From: Chitinophagaceae bacterium | GTDB lineage: Bacteria > Bacteroidota > Bacteroidia > Chitinophagales > Chitinophagaceae | DNA: 64,000 nt | Assembly: GCA_016702745.1 (NCBI GenBank) | Contig: JADJDJ010000003.1 | Coordinates: 806,001-870,000, forward strand | Reading direction: 5' to 3' | In this document: positions 28,851 through 38,064 of the stretch, in pieces | Position numbering within the stretch: the stretch's first letter is position 1 | Layout: the number at the start of each line of letters is the position of its first letter | Translations under genes and position numbers: made by a program | Notes under the pieces: generated by a model | Told to the model about the DNA's origin: nothing | The model's input: the letters and a program-made list of their open reading frames with translations, nothing else | Database searches by the model: none

Positions 28851-30629
28851 AAGTTCACTATTTGAAGTTCTACGGTTGATAGTTGAAACTTTGAATGCTT
28901 CGTCCCAATATCTGCGAACGGTATCAAGCCTTTGCAATAAAGCGGGTGTGACATCCTGCTGATTGCGCGCTATAACCATAAAACCAAATTTATACGCATT
29001 GCCCGGTGGCGGCGGTTGTATGCTTCGTATGCTGGAAGGAATAATGGCCGACGATGCCGCTGTGCTCTTTATCTTTCCCCAAACTGTTCTGTTCGCCCCA
29101 TAACCACCTGCCCAGGGAGTCACGATAGTGCGATGAACTTTTACATTGGTAGCAAAGCTAAAATCTCCCGTAGGAGCCTTCGTAAGCACTTTAGGAGAAT
29201 TATCAATATGGGTGTCATGTTTGAATTGTGTATCGGGATAGTGTTGAATTTTATTGCCATCATTAACGGTTGAAAAAGGGGCAATGATATGGATCCTTCC
29301 TTCTTTTGATCTGAATATGGCACCCTCAGGGTTTTCACGATTTAACTGGTTAGTGGAAAGCGCAGCATAATTTCCTGCAGCAATTGCAGGTGGAACCGAT
29401 GTCGTCAGCAATACTCTTTTATTGGTGCCTGTTTTGATATACAAGTTATGGAACGCAGTATCGCAAAAATGAGGGTGTTTTCGTTTATTAATAAACATGC
29501 CGATCGCATTTGGCTCACCCGGATGAGATACGATCGACACATTTGTCCAATCGCTGAAACTAGGGCTGATGCTTTCAATAGTATCACTTGGATTGTCCGC
29601 ACCGTACCATATTCTGTCTTTTTCACCTGCAGACAGACCCAATGATTCCAATATGGATGATATGCACCCGCTAATGGGATTATTGATCTTAGCCTGGAAA
29701 TAGTAAGTGGTCCCCTTTCTTATTACACGTAATGCCATCCCATTAAAAGGATGTCCCAGGGGATGATAATCCGGGTTGATCTTAAATGGCGTTAATATGG
29801 AGTTACCATCCGATGAACGAACCGCCAGGTATTCGTGGCCCTCATCAAAGCCAAACATCAACTGATCATTCCTGGAAAAAGCGAGAAATAATCCTGTATG
29901 ATATTCTAATGGTGATGTAAGCTGGGGATTCATCCATGAAATTCCATTGTTGGCACCTCCATAAGCTTCCTGGGGAGTTTTTACTCCCATCAATAGCAGA
30001 TCCAGGTCGCAATATGCACTCTTACAAAGTATCGACGGGAGTCCGGCTGGGGCGATATTCATCCCGCAATGATCGGATGAGCCCCATTTGCCGTACCCAT
30101 CTTCTGGTGGATATTCCAAATAACATAAGCCATCCAAAGGAGATCCATCTGCTTTGAAATAAGAGCTCCAGTGGGCATTGTCGCGTCCTAAAATATTGAG
30201 CCCGCTAAATTCCTCTTCGTTATTGATATTAGAAACGAGCTCAAAATCCGGGGGCATGTTAAGCCGTGCGCCAGCTATATTAAATTCCATTTCGTGCGGA
30301 ACCAACCAATGATGTGCTACTTCTTGCTGCAGTGTGGATAGATTACCTGGTATTTCTGCAATTTCAGGAATACGGCCCATCTGGATGATGCCTCTCAGTC
30401 TTCTTGGATTTACAGAGGAATCTTCGCCAGTGTGAAATGCTCCAGGTGTGCCGGGTATAGAATATGTGACCCAAAAATCATGGGTACCTTTTTTTACTGG
30501 AGAAGGATCTGAGCTGGATAAGCCATAGATAAATGCTTTCAATTCATCTACATAGTTTTCTGCATAAATTTCACTTCCTGTAACTATCAAAATATCTGGA
30601 AAAGCTGGGTTAATGGAGATTTCGGCCAT
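28848..30629 (-). CDS. Large hypothetical protein with a possible degenerate zincin-like motif
   Basis: A 593-residue protein without signal peptide or TM helices. Near residue 105 it reads QQEVAHHWLVPHEM, which resembles the HExxH-type helix of metallopeptidases but has VAHHW rather than HExxH, so catalysis is doubtful. Middle sections are Trp/Gly/Asp-rich (HWSSYFKADGSPLDG, WGSSDHCGMN) as in lectin-like or propeller folds. I do not recognise the family. It starts from ATG at 30629; the following 620 bases on the + strand side hold only remnants and repeats. Function unknown. Confidence 0.6.
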   Translation of the reverse strand: MAEISINPAFPDILIVTGSEIYAENYVDELKAFIYGLSSSDPSPVKKGTHDFWVTYSIPGTPGAFHTGEDSSVNPRRLRGIIQMGRIPEIAEIPGNLSTLQQEVAHHWLVPHEMEFNIAGARLNMPPDFELVSNINNEEEFSGLNILGRDNAHWSSYFKADGSPLDGLCYLEYPPEDGYGKWGSSDHCGMNIAPAGLPSILCKSAYCDLDLLLMGVKTPQEAYGGANNGISWMNPQLTSPLEYHTGLFLAFSRNDQLMFGFDEGHEYLAVRSSDGNSILTPFKINPDYHPLGHPFNGMALRVIRKGTTYYFQAKINNPISGCISSILESLGLSAGEKDRIWYGADNPSDTIESISPSFSDWTNVSIVSHPGEPNAIGMFINKRKHPHFCDTAFHNLYIKTGTNKRVLLTTSVPPAIAAGNYAALSTNQLNRENPEGAIFRSKEGRIHIIAPFSTVNDGNKIQHYPDTQFKHDTHIDNSPKVLTKAPTGDFSFATNVKVHRTIVTPWAGGYGANRTVWGKIKSTAASSAIIPSSIRSIQPPPPGNAYKFGFMVIARNQQDVTPALLQRLDTVRRYWDEAFKVSTINRRTSNSEL

Positions 30630-30741
30630 AAAAATCGTTTTAGATGACGAGCGTTAACCTTTTTTCCTGAGCTTTTTAAAAATAATATAATTCAAAGGTT
30701 CAGTCCTGCCAATTTGGTAAATCAACTGTTTCAGTTTGTAG

Positions 30742-30966
30742 TTGAATGCAAAAAAGAAAGAATTGATACGAATTCATGATTCTGACGCCATGACGCGTGT
30801 CAGGCATTACATATCTCACTTTCCATTTCATTGCTTAGGGACAGGCAACGGGGCAACCAAACTTATTACGGACAAGACTCGGGGCGTTATGGGAAATAGT
30901 ATTAGAAGATTTGGCGGCTTCCTTGAAACCGGTTCGAGGTGCAATCTCCGCATAACAACCTTTTAG
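30742..30966 (+). other. ORF-like stretch of unknown status before repeat copy C
   Basis: A 74-codon open frame on the + strand, with mixed composition and no recognisable domain, precedes repeat copy C just as other copies follow coding fragments. A T-arm-like GGTTCGAGG near 30933 lacks the rest of a tRNA. Whether this is a real small gene, a remnant or chance cannot be told from sequence alone. Confidence 0.25.
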
Positions 30967-31018
30967 TTTTTAGTTTGTTTACTGGTTTGGAACAATGCTT
31001 ACAACGAGGGTCCAAGAT

Positions 31019-31118
31019 TTCAGCACAACAACCCTAAAATTCGGTAGGACTGAAATTTTTTAGGAGACATGTAAATCCAGGGCATATCCAGCAATAGAAG
31101 ATTACCGGTAACAGGTGA
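31019..31118 (+). repeat. Dispersed stem-loop repeat, copy C
   Basis: Contains CAGCACAACAACCCTAAAATT, TTTAGGAGACATGTAAATC and GATTACCGGTAACAGG in family order, but the CAAACCC hairpin is missing and an insertion splits the right part. The most diverged copy. Confidence 0.6.
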
Positions 31119-31141
31119 ATAGATGACTAAAGAGAACAGAG

Positions 31142-31216
31142 TTCAACACGAGTATCGGTTTGACCATGGCACCGGCCCTGCATTGGATTTATCTTCGGAT
31201 GTATGTGGAAGATTGA
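31142..31216 (+). pseudogene. Remnant of the 3' end of the small membrane protein gene (copy 1)
   Basis: Reads TSIGLTMAPALHWIYLRMYV and ends ED plus stop, aligning residue by residue with the C-terminus (TNIGVILAPALHRIYHRIHL, ED, stop) of the gene at 19208-19558. Upstream similarity fades out quickly, so only the tail is present. Confidence 0.75.
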
Positions 31217-31251
31217 GGGCCATTCTTCCTGGGTATTTAAACTCAGATGCT

Positions 31252-31921
31252 TTACTTTGAATTTCTTTTCTTTAGTTCTTTTATGTCTTCCAAATCCTGT
31301 GGGCGGCTTTGAGCGGATTTGTCTGCAATCAGGTCGTCTAGCGAGAGAAAGGATATTTCAACCCCATCAAGTGTTACTATATCACAGTTATCAAATGATT
31401 TCCTGAAACTATTCAGGCCTTTTAATTTTGGCAAATAATCAATGGTAAAATTTTCCAGCTCAAACCTAAAAAAAGAATTCTTCGGATCGGGGCTTTGTTC
31501 CTTTTTAAATCGCTCTGCATCCTGACCCATTTCCTGCAAGGCATTCAGTAAATTGAAATAGTTTTTATACGTAGGATTATACCAGAAATCCAAATCAAAC
31601 TTTTCAGCAGCAAGACCTTTCCCATCTACCGACCAACGGAAATAGCCGTGATAAGCAACTGCAGTCCCACCAACCACCATATATTGTACAGTGTGATTAT
31701 TGAGAACCCTGCAAATATTAATAATCTTATTTGCTACTTCTGTGCGCACTTTTGGAGGAACTTGATTTTTTTGCAACATTCCGTGAAGCCCGGAGTTCTT
31801 TAAAAAAAGACTGGAACGCATCAAACATTACCGGTGTTTGATCAATAGCCTTGGTATCCTTCCTCTTAGAGGCAGATTTAAGGCGCTTAAATGTCTTATA
31901 TTTCTTTAACGAAGCAGGCAT
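31252..31921 (-). CDS. Nucleotidyltransferase-fold protein, start uncertain (possible frame break)
   Basis: The motif GGTAVAYHG followed about 20 residues later by KFDLDFW matches the GG(S/T)xxxxG...DxD active site of MNT/AbiEii-type nucleotidyltransferases, and the C-terminal RPQDLEDIKEL is typical of that group, whose members transfer nucleotides to tRNA or proteins and often act as toxins. The simple start is ATG at 31824 (190 residues). A basic upstream frame from 31921 (MPASLKKYKTFKRLKS... ending FDAFQSF) would join in frame if the A7 run at 31802-31808 had six bases, giving about 222 residues. No partner antitoxin is adjacent. The gene is bracketed by two tail remnants of the small membrane protein gene. 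Confidence 0.8.
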
Positions 31922-31956
31922 ATTTAAAGGTAAGACTAAAATACAAAATAATTCTC

Positions 31957-32060
31957 CTCAGTGAATGCCCTAGAGCGGTATTCCATACATCCCCAATATC
32001 AGGATGATCCTGGCGCCGTCATTGCATCGGATTTATCACAGGATGCATTTGGAGGAATAA
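31957..32060 (+). pseudogene. Remnant of the 3' end of the small membrane protein gene (copy 2)
   Basis: Reads SGIPYIPNIRMILAPSLHRI then YHRMHLEE and stop, matching SGVLFITNIGVILAPALHRI and YHRIHLED of the gene at 19208-19558. A two-base gap and in-frame stops precede SG, confirming decay. It is longer than copy 1. Confidence 0.8.
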
Positions 32061-32157
32061 AATCAAAGCTTCTTCAACACCACCTGCTCCGCCTGTTTGG
32101 CCACCACCATATTATAAAACTCCCGCAGATCGGTATAGGATGAAGCAGGGATAGTGG

Positions 32158-34082
32158 TTATATTGATTTCCATCTGACAGGAAATTTTAATACTACTTCC
32201 CCGATGGAAGATTTATAGGTAAACACAGCCCCATCATCCGGCATTTTAATCACCGTTGGCTTGGGCAGTTCTTCTACTTTATAGCCTGCCGGAACAGCAA
32301 TGCTGATTGTGTACAGCGCATCTTTTAAATAAGGCATTTCCACCGGATACAGACGGGAGGGCGAGCGAAGCGGGTTTTGTTTGAGGCGGTCAGTCAGTAC
32401 CGGATCCAGGTAATAAATATCCGCTACTGCGGTGGGAACGGAGAGATCATATCTCAGTGTTACCGGCATTTCCGAAACCGCCAGCGAATCAATCACCAGA
32501 TTTTTTACCAGCATATCCTTTCCCGGATCTGATTCCTGGATTTGCTTGATAAAAGATTCCTTTCCGTCCTTCTTTATTTTTCTCCGGGTATCAACGGATT
32601 CATAATAACCCTGCTGCTGGTTCACGGCCGCGGTCCATTGCGATTTTCCGTCGAAGTTCATTTGTACGGTTGTTTTGGATTTCTCCAGCAACAGATCGGA
32701 ACGCATATTGATATCGGTGGCGTTGGCATCCACCAGCTTGGCGAGGCCATTATAACAACCCGGGTCAATTTTGCCGAAACCATGATGTGGATCTGCGGCA
32801 TCCAGCCAATACTCCTTGCCATCGATCATGGTACGGCAGATCACATAATTGAAACGGCGGCGAACGGGATATTTGGGATAGATCAATCCTCTTTCTTTTC
32901 TGCTCAGGATGATGGGATCAGCAGGAATACCAGCAGCCCGAAGCATGGCGATCAGCAAAAGATTGATCTCGGCCACGCCACCTGATTTTTTACTAAATGC
33001 ATCTTTCAAAGACTGATCCGTGAACAACTGCCAGTAATCAGTGCATTGAAACTGATCCCTGAAAAAAGCATGGATATTCCGGGCCTTGTCGAGATTGGTA
33101 GTAGCGCTGCCAATGACCGGTGTCAGTTCTGATGACAACCAGTTTGTCGCTTTGTTCAATTCCCCTCCGAAGTCCTCTGATTCCAGCAGGGATTTGATCA
33201 TCTCCTGCCAGGTGGTCAGCACTTTTATTTCCGTATAGGGCTCCGGTAACCGGCAAATTGAAATTCCAGTTTTGACATATAATTCAACACACTGCTGCTG
33301 AATGGCTCTCTTTTAAGGGGGGCCGTATTTTTCATCCCCCAGCGGAATTCTGTTACCCCGCAGGTAACATTCAGGGTTTCACTTTCACTACCGGCGCTGC
33401 TGTATCCCGCTACATCCTTGGGCTGGGTGATCACAAAGCTGCCGGTCTTGTCATTTTGTTCTTTCAGGTAAAAGGATTGTGTGCCCTGTCCTACCAGGAT
33501 ATAATTCAGGAACTGTGGAATCGCCACCGTGTATTCACTCCAGGCTACGGGAATCACATCCTGGAAATACCAGGGCTGGAGGTTAAATATAAAATCGGAG
33601 GTAATCTTGTATTCGTATTCAATAATGGAGCCTTCCTTCACCTGCGGAAAGGCAAATTTCTTCACGACGGTGTTCTTATCGACTTTCTCCCGGTAGAGGG
33701 AGCCCGCCATATCCACTTTCTCGGTGCTAACGGCCCCGCCATTCAGGTTATAGGTCGCGGCCCGCATATTATCGAGCAGTTCTTCCCGGTCGCCCAGGGT
33801 ATACAATTCAATTTCCACCTTGGCCTGATCATATCCGGCCTTGTTCAGGATCAGGACTCTCCTTAGTCTTTTAAACTCCAATGCCAGTCCGCCTTTGCGG
33901 CTGCCTTTTACCTGGGTACTGGCCACATCAGCCAAAACGATGGCTTCGGTACTGCTGTCAACCGCAAAATCCGTCACCGTAAAATCGGCGGCGGTAATTT
34001 TTCCGAATTTGATTTCTCCAGCTGGTTGGGCAAGAGCGATTGTGGCGATCAGGCAGCTGCTGAGTAGAATAAGTAGTCTCAT
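32158..34082 (-). CDS. DUF3857/transglutaminase-like exported protein lacking the catalytic Cys, frame broken
   Basis: Start is placed at the ATG at 34082 (MRLLILLSSCL), a signal peptide; an upstream ATG at 34112 only adds ten residues. DUF3857 occupies the N-terminal half (EGSIIEYEYKITSDF, LQPWYFQDVIPVAWSEY) and a transglutaminase-like fold follows. Where active members have GDCK, this protein has SGGVAEIN, and the His position reads FNYVIC; the Asp is kept (WLDAADP). So it is probably catalytically dead. The first frame ends at 33225 and the second starts near 33222; they join as GYRSPYTEIKVLTTW if the G3 at 33238-33240 (+ strand) had four bases. Joined length about 642 residues. Paralogue of the genes at 43454-47377. 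Confidence 0.85.
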
Positions 34083-34286
34083 GTTGGCAGTTTTGGGAGG
34101 TGGAATGGTCAACTAATTTAATGAAAAAAAGGAGAAAAAAAAAGGGGGCGAGTAAAGGGCCAAATTGGGCAAAATCAACTCCTTTGATGCAAACTGAAGG
34201 AAAAAAACTCTTTATTCTAAAGTAATTGAAAGAGGTAAATAAACAAAGAAAAAATATAAAAAGAAGGGATCATTTTAAGCTATTTT

Positions 34287-34317
34287 TTGTTCCAATATGC
34301 TTTATGTTGTAATTTTT
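34287..34317 (+). promoter_or_regulatory. Candidate Bacteroidota-type promoter
   Basis: TTG at 34287-34289 and TAATTTTT at 34310-34317 with a 20-base spacer approximate the TTG-N19-TAnnTTTG pattern of sigma-ABfr promoters. It lies 50 bases before the ATG at 34370 in a strongly AT-rich leader. Last base of the -7 box deviates. Confidence 0.35.
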
Positions 34318-34369
34318 ACAACTTACTTTAAGTTTTCATCCGATAATCATTTAATCAAAAATCAAAATT

Positions 34370-34696
34370 ATGCCTAACCTAAACACTTCCATTTTTGGTA
34401 CGCATACCAATGACATTCAAATTCAAGCCAATTTTAGAACTCGTCAACTCGCAGGTCCTTTAGATGTTGCGATTACGGTCACTGTTTTTAAAGATGAAAA
34501 ACAAATCGATGAAGACGACTTTGTGTTAACCCCCCAACAACCCGTTCGCCCGATTGAAGTTGGTGTTAATCCTGAGTTTTTAAGAGGTAATTTACGATTA
34601 GACCCACAAGCAAGGTTAATTTTATTTTCAGGAAATTTAACTTTTCCCGGACAAGTTTCCGTAGGAATGACTCCTATAATAATTGGCGCATTCTAA
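34370..34696 (+). CDS. Small beta-rich hypothetical protein
   Basis: A 108-residue protein without signal peptide, with alternating beta pattern (LDVAITVTVFKDEKQIDEDD, ARLILFSGNLTFPG). Its codon use is A/T-rich compared with the flanking genes, suggesting recent acquisition or a different origin. No family recognised. A candidate promoter lies upstream and repeat copy D begins just after the stop. Confidence 0.65.
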   Translation: MPNLNTSIFGTHTNDIQIQANFRTRQLAGPLDVAITVTVFKDEKQIDEDDFVLTPQQPVRPIEVGVNPEFLRGNLRLDPQARLILFSGNLTFPGQVSVGMTPIIIGAF

Positions 34697-34703
34697 TATT
34701 GAA

Positions 34704-34955
34704 CCGAGCAATAGATATGCCCTCCAAAAATTGATATTAGAAATTGATGAATGGCAAGCTTAAAACGCTATCATTTGAAGTGTTCTATTTTGTATAGAGA
34801 GCTTAGAATCCTATGGATAAAAATGTAGAATGCTCAAACCCGGGCGGGTTTGGTACTGAGCCATCAAGTCAGCAGAACAATCCTACAATTTGGGAAATTT
34901 GAAATGGTTCAGCACTCATTTATATCTGAATGGTGAATACTAACGACAACAGGGG
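34704..34955 (+). repeat. Dispersed stem-loop repeat, copy D, with coding scrap
   Basis: Left end reads RAIDMPSKN then stop in one frame, parallel to GIDRPSKN of copy A. Then come GCTCAAACCCGGGCGGGTTT, GGTACTGAGCC/AGTCAGCAG, CAATCCTACAATTTGG, GAAATGGTTCAGCA and ACGACAACAGGGG. This is the most complete copy together with A. Confidence 0.78.
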
Positions 34956-35038
34956 TTCCTTTTAATAAAAACCCTGTATGTGGTATTCAGGAACACTTCT
35001 ATACCACTACCTTTAGTATAACCATTAAACCTAAACCA

Positions 35039-37474
35039 ATGAGAAGATCGATCTTTCTGGCCGGCAGTATCCTGTTGCTGGCCTTCTCTGCTGTCGCCCA
35101 GGTGAGCGGTGGCGGTAAACCTTTCAGTTTTACAAGTCCTTTAGCCGACGATTTTGCAAAAGCCAAAGTAGTATTACCGGCGATTGATGTACCCGAAATG
35201 CAACGACAGGCCAAAGAAATTTATGCGAAAGGAGAAATGCTGCCTGCCGGTAAGATATTCCCTGTTTCCTATTCGCCGGAGAACAGTGGCGTATGGACCA
35301 CACTGCCAAACGGTGACCGTGTATGGCGCCTGTTGGCAGAAGTACCCGGCGCTCCAGCCACTTCTTTATACTTCGATAATTTTTATATTCCGGAAGGAGC
35401 CGTGTTGTACGTTTACAATGCAGAGAAGACGCATCTCATTGGTTCATTCGGCGCACATAATAATTCAGCAGCAAAAGAGTTTGCTACAGAGATCGTGTAC
35501 ACCAGTGAGTTTGTAGTGGAATATTATGAGAAGGGCAATGTAAAACGCCCCGGTAGTTTTACCATTACCGGTATTGCCAATGTATATAATGCACCGGAGC
35601 CTCCGGCCAATATCCGTTTACAAAATCCTAAATGCTGCGGCTTTGGTACTTCCGGTTCCTGTAATGTGAATGTGAATTGCCCGGAAGGAACCCTCTGGAT
35701 CAACCATCGGAATGCTGTTGCCCGCATATTAATTAAAAACGGCGCCAACCAGGCTTGGTGCAGTGGTGCGCTTATCAATAATGCAGCATATGATTGCAAA
35801 AATTATTTTCTTACGGCCAACCATTGCGGTGCGGCTGTGTCAGCAGCCGATAAGAACCAGTGGATATTCTATTTTAATTATCAAACTACAGGCTGCGCCA
35901 ATCCTGGTTCAGAACCCGGATCCAATACCATCACAGGTTGCACCATGCGATCAAGCGCTTCCAATGGTGCTAACTCCAGTGTATATGGTTCTGACTTTTT
36001 ACTGGTTGAGTTCAACGGCGCTATTCCTGCATCATATAATGTGTATTTTGCCGGCTTCGATGCTACGAATAATGCCAGCAACAGCGGCGTAAGTATTCAT
36101 CATGCTTCCGGAGATACCAAAAAAATATCTACCTATACTACCACGACCACCTCACGCCGGTATTATTCGCAATTACCCGATAATTCACACTGGCAGGTTA
36201 ATTGGGCCGCAACTTACAGTAACCACGGTATTACAGAACCTGGTTCTTCAGGAGCACCACTCTTTCACAGCAATGGTCGTATCATGGGTAAACTGTCCGG
36301 CGGACCTTCCAGCTGTGGCGCTGTGGCCGGAGATAAAAATGATTATTATGGAAAACTATCTTATGACTGGACATCCAACGGTGCTGCTGCGTCACAACGA
36401 CTAAAACCCTGGCTTGATCCGTTAAATTTAGGCAGCAGTTTTGTTGGCGGAAGACTTCCTTGTCCTGCAAACTGTCCTGATATACTGGAACCCAATAATT
36501 CGCAGGCCACTGCCGGTACTATTTCAACTGGTGTATATAATAAAGCATTGATCGCTGCTACTACCGATCAGGATTATTATAAATTTACCGCGACTACCGG
36601 TGTCAATATTACTGTATCACTCACGACGCTGCCTTTTGATTATGATTTGCAGTTGCTTAATTCAGCAGGAACCGTAATAGGCAGTTCTGCGGCAGGTGGC
36701 TCCACCAATGAGACCATTGTTTTTAATGGTGCTGCTGCGGGAACTTACACCGTAAGAGTATTTGGCTATAATGGCGCTTTCTCTGCCAGTTCCTGCTATA
36801 CGCTATTGGTAACTACAGCAGTTGTTCCCTGCAACAATACCTATGAGCCCAATGAAAGTTTAGCTCCGGCTCCTACTATCCCTAACAATACAAATATCAA
36901 TTCGCAGATCGCGAGCGCATCAGATGTGGATTGGTATAAGTTTTCCAATTCAGCGCTTGAGCCCAATATTTATGTAACGCTTGGCAACCTGCCTTTTGAT
37001 TACGATCTCTATTTGTATAATTCAGCCGGCGGAATGATCGGTTCCTCTACATCAGGCGGTACCACCAGCGAAAGCATCATCTATAATACCAGTGCGGTAG
37101 GCACTTATTATATCCGCGTCATTGGCTATAATGGTGCATTTAGTAACACGCTATGTTACCGGCTATTTGCCGGAGTCAGCGGTACACCAAAAGCCGCATG
37201 GGTACAGTCAACAGCAATCAAAGATGATATGAATACTGTAACGATCGCTCCCAACCCCGTAGCATCCAAACTTAATTTCAGTTATACAGCCGCAGGGAAT
37301 AGTATGGAGGAAGTCATCATCACCGACATCACAGGCAGAAAGATCATGATCAATACCATTAACAGCAGGCCAGGTAAAAATGAAAACGGCATTATACTGC
37401 CTGCTACTCTTACAAAAGGTATATATATCCTGCAAGTAGGCACCCGTAACCCGGTAAAGTTTATGAAGGAATGA
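35039..37474 (+). CDS. Secreted lysyl-endopeptidase-type serine protease with two PPC domains and T9SS sorting domain
   Basis: An 811-residue protein: signal peptide (ending AVAQ), an N-terminal propeptide-like region, a trypsin-fold S1 domain with His in FLTANHCG, Asp in VYGSDFLLVEF and Ser in EPGSSGAPLF, several disulfide Cys, then two bacterial pre-peptidase C-terminal (PPC) domains (each with DILEPNN or TYEPNES start and GTYTVRVFGYNGAFS-type end) and a C-terminal T9SS type A sorting domain (TIAPNPVASKLNFSY ... FMKE). Similar to Achromobacter protease I. It cleaves extracellular protein, probably after Lys, and its export implies a type IX secretion system elsewhere in the genome. A terminator follows. 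Confidence 0.94.
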   Translation: MRRSIFLAGSILLLAFSAVAQVSGGGKPFSFTSPLADDFAKAKVVLPAIDVPEMQRQAKEIYAKGEMLPAGKIFPVSYSPENSGVWTTLPNGDRVWRLLAEVPGAPATSLYFDNFYIPEGAVLYVYNAEKTHLIGSFGAHNNSAAKEFATEIVYTSEFVVEYYEKGNVKRPGSFTITGIANVYNAPEPPANIRLQNPKCCGFGTSGSCNVNVNCPEGTLWINHRNAVARILIKNGANQAWCSGALINNAAYDCKNYFLTANHCGAAVSAADKNQWIFYFNYQTTGCANPGSEPGSNTITGCTMRSSASNGANSSVYGSDFLLVEFNGAIPASYNVYFAGFDATNNASNSGVSIHHASGDTKKISTYTTTTTSRRYYSQLPDNSHWQVNWAATYSNHGITEPGSSGAPLFHSNGRIMGKLSGGPSSCGAVAGDKNDYYGKLSYDWTSNGAAASQRLKPWLDPLNLGSSFVGGRLPCPANCPDILEPNNSQATAGTISTGVYNKALIAATTDQDYYKFTATTGVNITVSLTTLPFDYDLQLLNSAGTVIGSSAAGGSTNETIVFNGAAAGTYTVRVFGYNGAFSASSCYTLLVTTAVVPCNNTYEPNESLAPAPTIPNNTNINSQIASASDVDWYKFSNSALEPNIYVTLGNLPFDYDLYLYNSAGGMIGSSTSGGTTSESIIYNTSAVGTYYIRVIGYNGAFSNTLCYRLFAGVSGTPKAAWVQSTAIKDDMNTVTIAPNPVASKLNFSYTAAGNSMEEVIITDITGRKIMINTINSRPGKNENGIILPATLTKGIYILQVGTRNPVKFMKE

Positions 37475-37503
37475 GGATAAAGGAATAAGTAGTAAGAAAA
37501 TAT

Positions 37504-37556
37504 AAATAAGGAATGGAGAGCTGATATTGTACCCGTCTTCATTCCTTATTTTTTTA
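37504..37556 (+). terminator. Intrinsic terminator of the secreted protease
   Basis: Perfect twelve-pair arms AAATAAGGAATG (37504-37515) and CATTCCTTATTT (37540-37551) with a 24-base loop, then a T run. It lies 30 bases past the stop at 37474. Confidence 0.85.
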
Positions 37557-37675
37557 TGGTATATCTCCCGTCGTGGCCGAGGCTGCCCATCCAGCCGCAG
37601 GCGGTGGACTAGTTTTATAACTACCGGCTTCTTATAAAAAACCTTCAAGACAAAAGAACAAACGCTATCGAGTTT

Positions 37676-37780
37676 GATGCTTAGCCCAAGACTAAGCATA
37701 ACAACCCTAAAATTTGGAAATTCAGTGTAGGCTTAAGAGATAATTAAATCTGAGAGTTGAAGACTACCGACAACAGGGTG
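37676..37780 (+). repeat. Dispersed stem-loop repeat, copy E
   Basis: The stem is ATGCTTAG/CTAAGCAT, differing on both sides from GTGCTGAG-type stems in other copies, so pairing is kept although sequence changed. CATAACAACCCTAAAATTTGG and GACTACCGACAACAGGGTG complete it. Right after it lies a 34-base patch resembling 34108-34155 upstream of the DUF3857 gene. Confidence 0.75.
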
Positions 37781-37828
37781 AATGGTTAACTAAATTATTG
37801 AAAAATCCGGAGAAATAAAAAAGGGGGA

Positions 37829-37957
37829 AATGCTCAAACAGGGGCGGGTTTGGTGCTGAGGCATAGACTCTGCAAAACAGTCCTATAATTTGGAAATATT
37901 GTACTGGCTTAGGAGACATTTAAATCTCAAAATACAAGACTACCGAAAACAGGGTAT
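37829..37957 (+). repeat. Dispersed stem-loop repeat, copy F
   Basis: Contains GCTCAAACAGGGGCGGGTTT, GGTGCTGAG with CTCTGCAA, CAGTCCTATAATTTGG, TTAGGAGACATTTAAATC and GACTACCGAAAACAGGGT. It directly precedes the methyltransferase end of the Fic/ParB/Dam cassette by about 110 bases, and marks the right limit of the repeat family in this window. Confidence 0.78.
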
Positions 37958-38064
37958 TACACTATTACCAAAGTGACAGAAATCAATAAACAGATAAAGT
38001 ATTATAACTATATTGAAAATGATATCACAATGATACTTTTATGCAGATTTCAATAATGGCACTA

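Noticed and set aside
30925..30966. tRNA gene (GGTTCGAGG resembles a T arm)
   Set aside because: No matching T stem, anticodon arm or acceptor stem can be formed from the flanks.
24546..37957. Integron attC sites (repeat copies A-F)
   Set aside because: No paired RYYYAAC/GTTRRRY boxes at the ends, no integrase, and large multi-gene blocks on the opposite strand lie between copies.
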